Positions 14,061 through 15,437 of a stretch of 15,437 bases of DNA are shown here, piece after piece (position 1 is the first letter of the stretch; each line of letters starts with the position of its first letter). A model generated the notes under the pieces. That model had not been told where the DNA came from and did no database searches. It saw nothing but the letters and a program-made list of their open reading frames with translations. The stretch comes from Prevotellaceae bacterium UBA4361 (GTDB taxonomy: Bacteria; Bacteroidota; Bacteroidia; Bacteroidales; Bacteroidaceae). Location: NCBI GenBank assembly GCA_002393575.1, contig DGSN01000047.1, positions 1-15,437 of the forward strand, in the 5' to 3' direction. A program made the translations under genes and the position numbers.

Positions 14061-14237
14061 AGAGTTTTTGAGTTGATAAGTTTTTAAGTTTTTGAGTTCT
14101 TAATCAGGGATTTTAAGGATTTAGAAAGCCCCTCCCAGCCTCCCCGAGGGGAGGAGAAGCCATCCAGATGTTTTTTTCACTCCCCCTCGGGGGAGCTGGA
14201 GGGGGCTGGGCTGGGGGTGAGGCTTCCTTTCACTTTT
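14061..14237. repeat. Intergenic dispersed repeat, copy B
   Basis: It fills nearly all of the 191-bp gap between GH10 and GH43. On the minus strand: block I (AAAAGTGAAAGGAAGCCTC then ACCCCCAGCCC), two strong GC hairpins (14180-14195, CTCCCCC/GGGGGAG; 14139-14154, CCTCCC/GGGAGG), imperfect outer arms (14127-14138 with 14196-14207), then block III (AATCCTTAAAATCCCTGATT and AACTCAAAAACT units) running up to the GH43 start. It could attenuate transcription between the two genes or protect the upstream mRNA; both are inference. Confidence 0.8.
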
Positions 14238-14247
14238 AATTTTTAAC

Positions 14248-15360
14248 TTACTCGAAAGCCAATGCCTTGATGACTTCAACGAACTTCTTAGGTTGGAGAT
14301 TGCGGTCGAAAGCAAGTGGATAGTCGGTGCGACCCTTGATTGGCCAGTCGTTCTTCCATGAGTCACCATCGGAAACACCCCAGAAGTTCACGCGCTCGAT
14401 GGCATCGGCATGGCGAAGATAGATGGAGAACAGCTTGGCGAAGAAGTCTGCCTGTTCCTGTGCCTTCTCCTCTGGCAGTCCGTCCCGATAAGGGTCCATT
14501 GCCTTGGCGTATTCAAAATTGTTGCTGATTTCTGCTCCCTGATTGCCATTTGGCCAAGGCAGCACGGAGAGGTCGAGTTCGGTAATCATCACCTTGCAGT
14601 CAGCTGCTGCCAGTGCTTCGATAGTGGCTTCGTATTGGTCAAGAGGAGTGTCGAAAGCTACGTGCGACTGCATCCCCACTCCATCCACTCGGCATCCTTT
14701 TTCACGCAGACTCTTCACGAGTGCCACTACAGCATCACGCTTTGCAGGCTTGTCCATCGAATAGTCGTTGTAATAAAGTTCGCAGTCGGGGTCCACTTCA
14801 TGAGCCGTTTTGAAAGCGATTTCAAAATAGTCCTCACCTATTATATTATAATATGGCGAATGGCGGAAACTGCCATCATCCTCGATGGCTTCGTTCACTA
14901 CGTCCCATGCCTTCACACGGCCCTTGTAGCGTCCCACCACGGTGCGGATGTGGTTCTTCATGCGTTCAATCAGCACGTCGCGACTGACTTCTTTGCCGTT
15001 TTCATCGGTAAAAATCCAGCCAGGAGCCTGTGAATGCCAAACCAGACAATGACCATAGCAAGCCTGTCCGTTCTTTTCGCACAAATCGACGAATTCATCG
15101 GCAAGTTTGAAGTCCCAAACGTTTTCGTCGGGGGAAACCACCTCACCTTTCATGCAGTTCTCTGCCACCAAGCAGTTGAACTCCGTCTTGATGAGGTTCG
15201 CCAAGTTCGCGTCCTGTGTCTTCACCTGCCATTGGTTGACGGCAGCACCCACGAGGAATTTGTCCTTGAATGCCTCGCACAGCGTCACGTCCTTTGCCTG
15301 TGGCGCACAGGCTGAAAGCACACACACTGCCGTTGCCAAACAAATCAGAATCTTTTTCAT
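14248..15360 (-). CDS. GH10 endo-1,4-beta-xylanase, lipoprotein
   Basis: 370 residues. A lipoprotein signal (MKKILICLATAVCVLSA, C18, lipobox LSAC) precedes a complete single GH10 domain (about 25-368). Diagnostic segments: FNCLVAENCMKGEVVSP, CYGHCLVWHSQAPGW, acid/base E157 in WDVVNEAIEDDG, YYNDY (197-201), VGMQSHV, nucleophile E261 in MITELDLS, and FWGVSDGDSW near the end. It hydrolyses internal xylan linkages to oligosaccharides. The lipid anchor places it in the envelope; the residues after C18 (APQAKD) are not strongly acidic, so surface export is less clear than for the lipoprotein at 262-747. No carbohydrate-binding module is present. It is followed by GH43 on the same strand, a usual pairing for xylan use. 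Its promoter is not visible; copy C of the intergenic repeat precedes it, so the operon may begin beyond the right edge. Confidence 0.96.
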   Translation of the reverse strand: MKKILICLATAVCVLSACAPQAKDVTLCEAFKDKFLVGAAVNQWQVKTQDANLANLIKTEFNCLVAENCMKGEVVSPDENVWDFKLADEFVDLCEKNGQACYGHCLVWHSQAPGWIFTDENGKEVSRDVLIERMKNHIRTVVGRYKGRVKAWDVVNEAIEDDGSFRHSPYYNIIGEDYFEIAFKTAHEVDPDCELYYNDYSMDKPAKRDAVVALVKSLREKGCRVDGVGMQSHVAFDTPLDQYEATIEALAAADCKVMITELDLSVLPWPNGNQGAEISNNFEYAKAMDPYRDGLPEEKAQEQADFFAKLFSIYLRHADAIERVNFWGVSDGDSWKNDWPIKGRTDYPLAFDRNLQPKKFVEVIKALAFE

Positions 15361-15370
15361 GCTGTCTCGT

Positions 15371-15420
15371 ATTTTGAGTTTTTGAGTTTTTAATCAGGGA
15401 TTTAAAGGATTAAAAGGATT
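15371..15420. repeat. Intergenic dispersed repeat, block III only (copy C)
   Basis: On the minus strand this reads AATCCTTTTAATCCTTTAAA, TCCCTGATT, then AAAAACTCAAAAACTCAAAA, ending 10 nt before the GH10 start codon. It is the AT-rich half of the element at 14061-14237. The GC-rich half, if present, lies beyond or near the window edge; the last 17 bases of the window do not match it. Confidence 0.7.
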
Positions 15421-15437
15421 TTCGATTACTACGTTGT

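Noticed and set aside
14121..14378. 85-codon minus-strand ORF across the GH10 3' end and the repeat
   Set aside because: It overlaps the conserved end of GH10 in another frame and then translates the GC-rich repeat (P/S/R-rich), so it is not a gene.
13025..15360. Complete polysaccharide utilisation locus
   Set aside because: No SusC/SusD pair, transporter or hybrid two-component regulator is visible in the window; only the two enzymes are seen.

Overview
The window looks like chromosome from a fibre-degrading Bacteroidota of the Prevotella/Segatella type. The evidence is: a lipoprotein whose cysteine is followed by an acidic stretch (the Bacteroidota lipoprotein export signature), -7 promoter boxes of the TAnnTTTG form, start codons without strong Shine-Dalgarno sites, a GH10/GH43 xylan-degrading pair, a dockerin-like Ca-binding loop, and a giant secreted protein ending in a short T9SS-like C-terminal tail. 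All six genes I accept lie on the minus strand, so transcription runs from the right edge to the left.

Right part (about 12.9-15.4 kb): a GH10 endo-xylanase lipoprotein is followed downstream by a GH43 enzyme without a signal peptide. The likely logic is that the lipoprotein cuts xylan in the envelope and the GH43 enzyme trims the resulting oligosaccharides further inside. The same kind of GC-rich and AT-rich intergenic repeat sits after each of these genes, and its AT-rich part also lies before GH10. A perfect 25-bp inverted repeat after GH43 may be the end of this unit, and it sits next to the promoter of the following gene.

Middle (about 11.5-12.9 kb): a small DUF3332-type envelope protein is followed by a hairpin terminator. 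Then comes about 700 bp without a confident gene. This stretch holds four CGAG-SS-CTCG units at an exact 22-bp period, two near-identical promoter-like boxes, and a possible 24-residue membrane peptide.

Left part (1-11.5 kb): a single 3590-residue secreted protein takes up 70% of the window. It has a signal peptide, a tandem pair of GLUG-motif units, FN3-like and carboxypeptidase-regulatory-like domains, a large core I cannot classify, two LamG-like domains that seem to interrupt an Ig-like domain, GWNW repeats and a sorting-like tail. Nine bases downstream comes a small lipoprotein that looks like a free-standing copy of a module present twice near the C-terminus of the giant. A dockerin-like reading frame then runs off the left edge. 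The giant and the lipoprotein are almost certainly co-transcribed and may form one surface assembly. This three-gene arrangement is the most novel-looking system in the window; its function cannot be read from the sequence.
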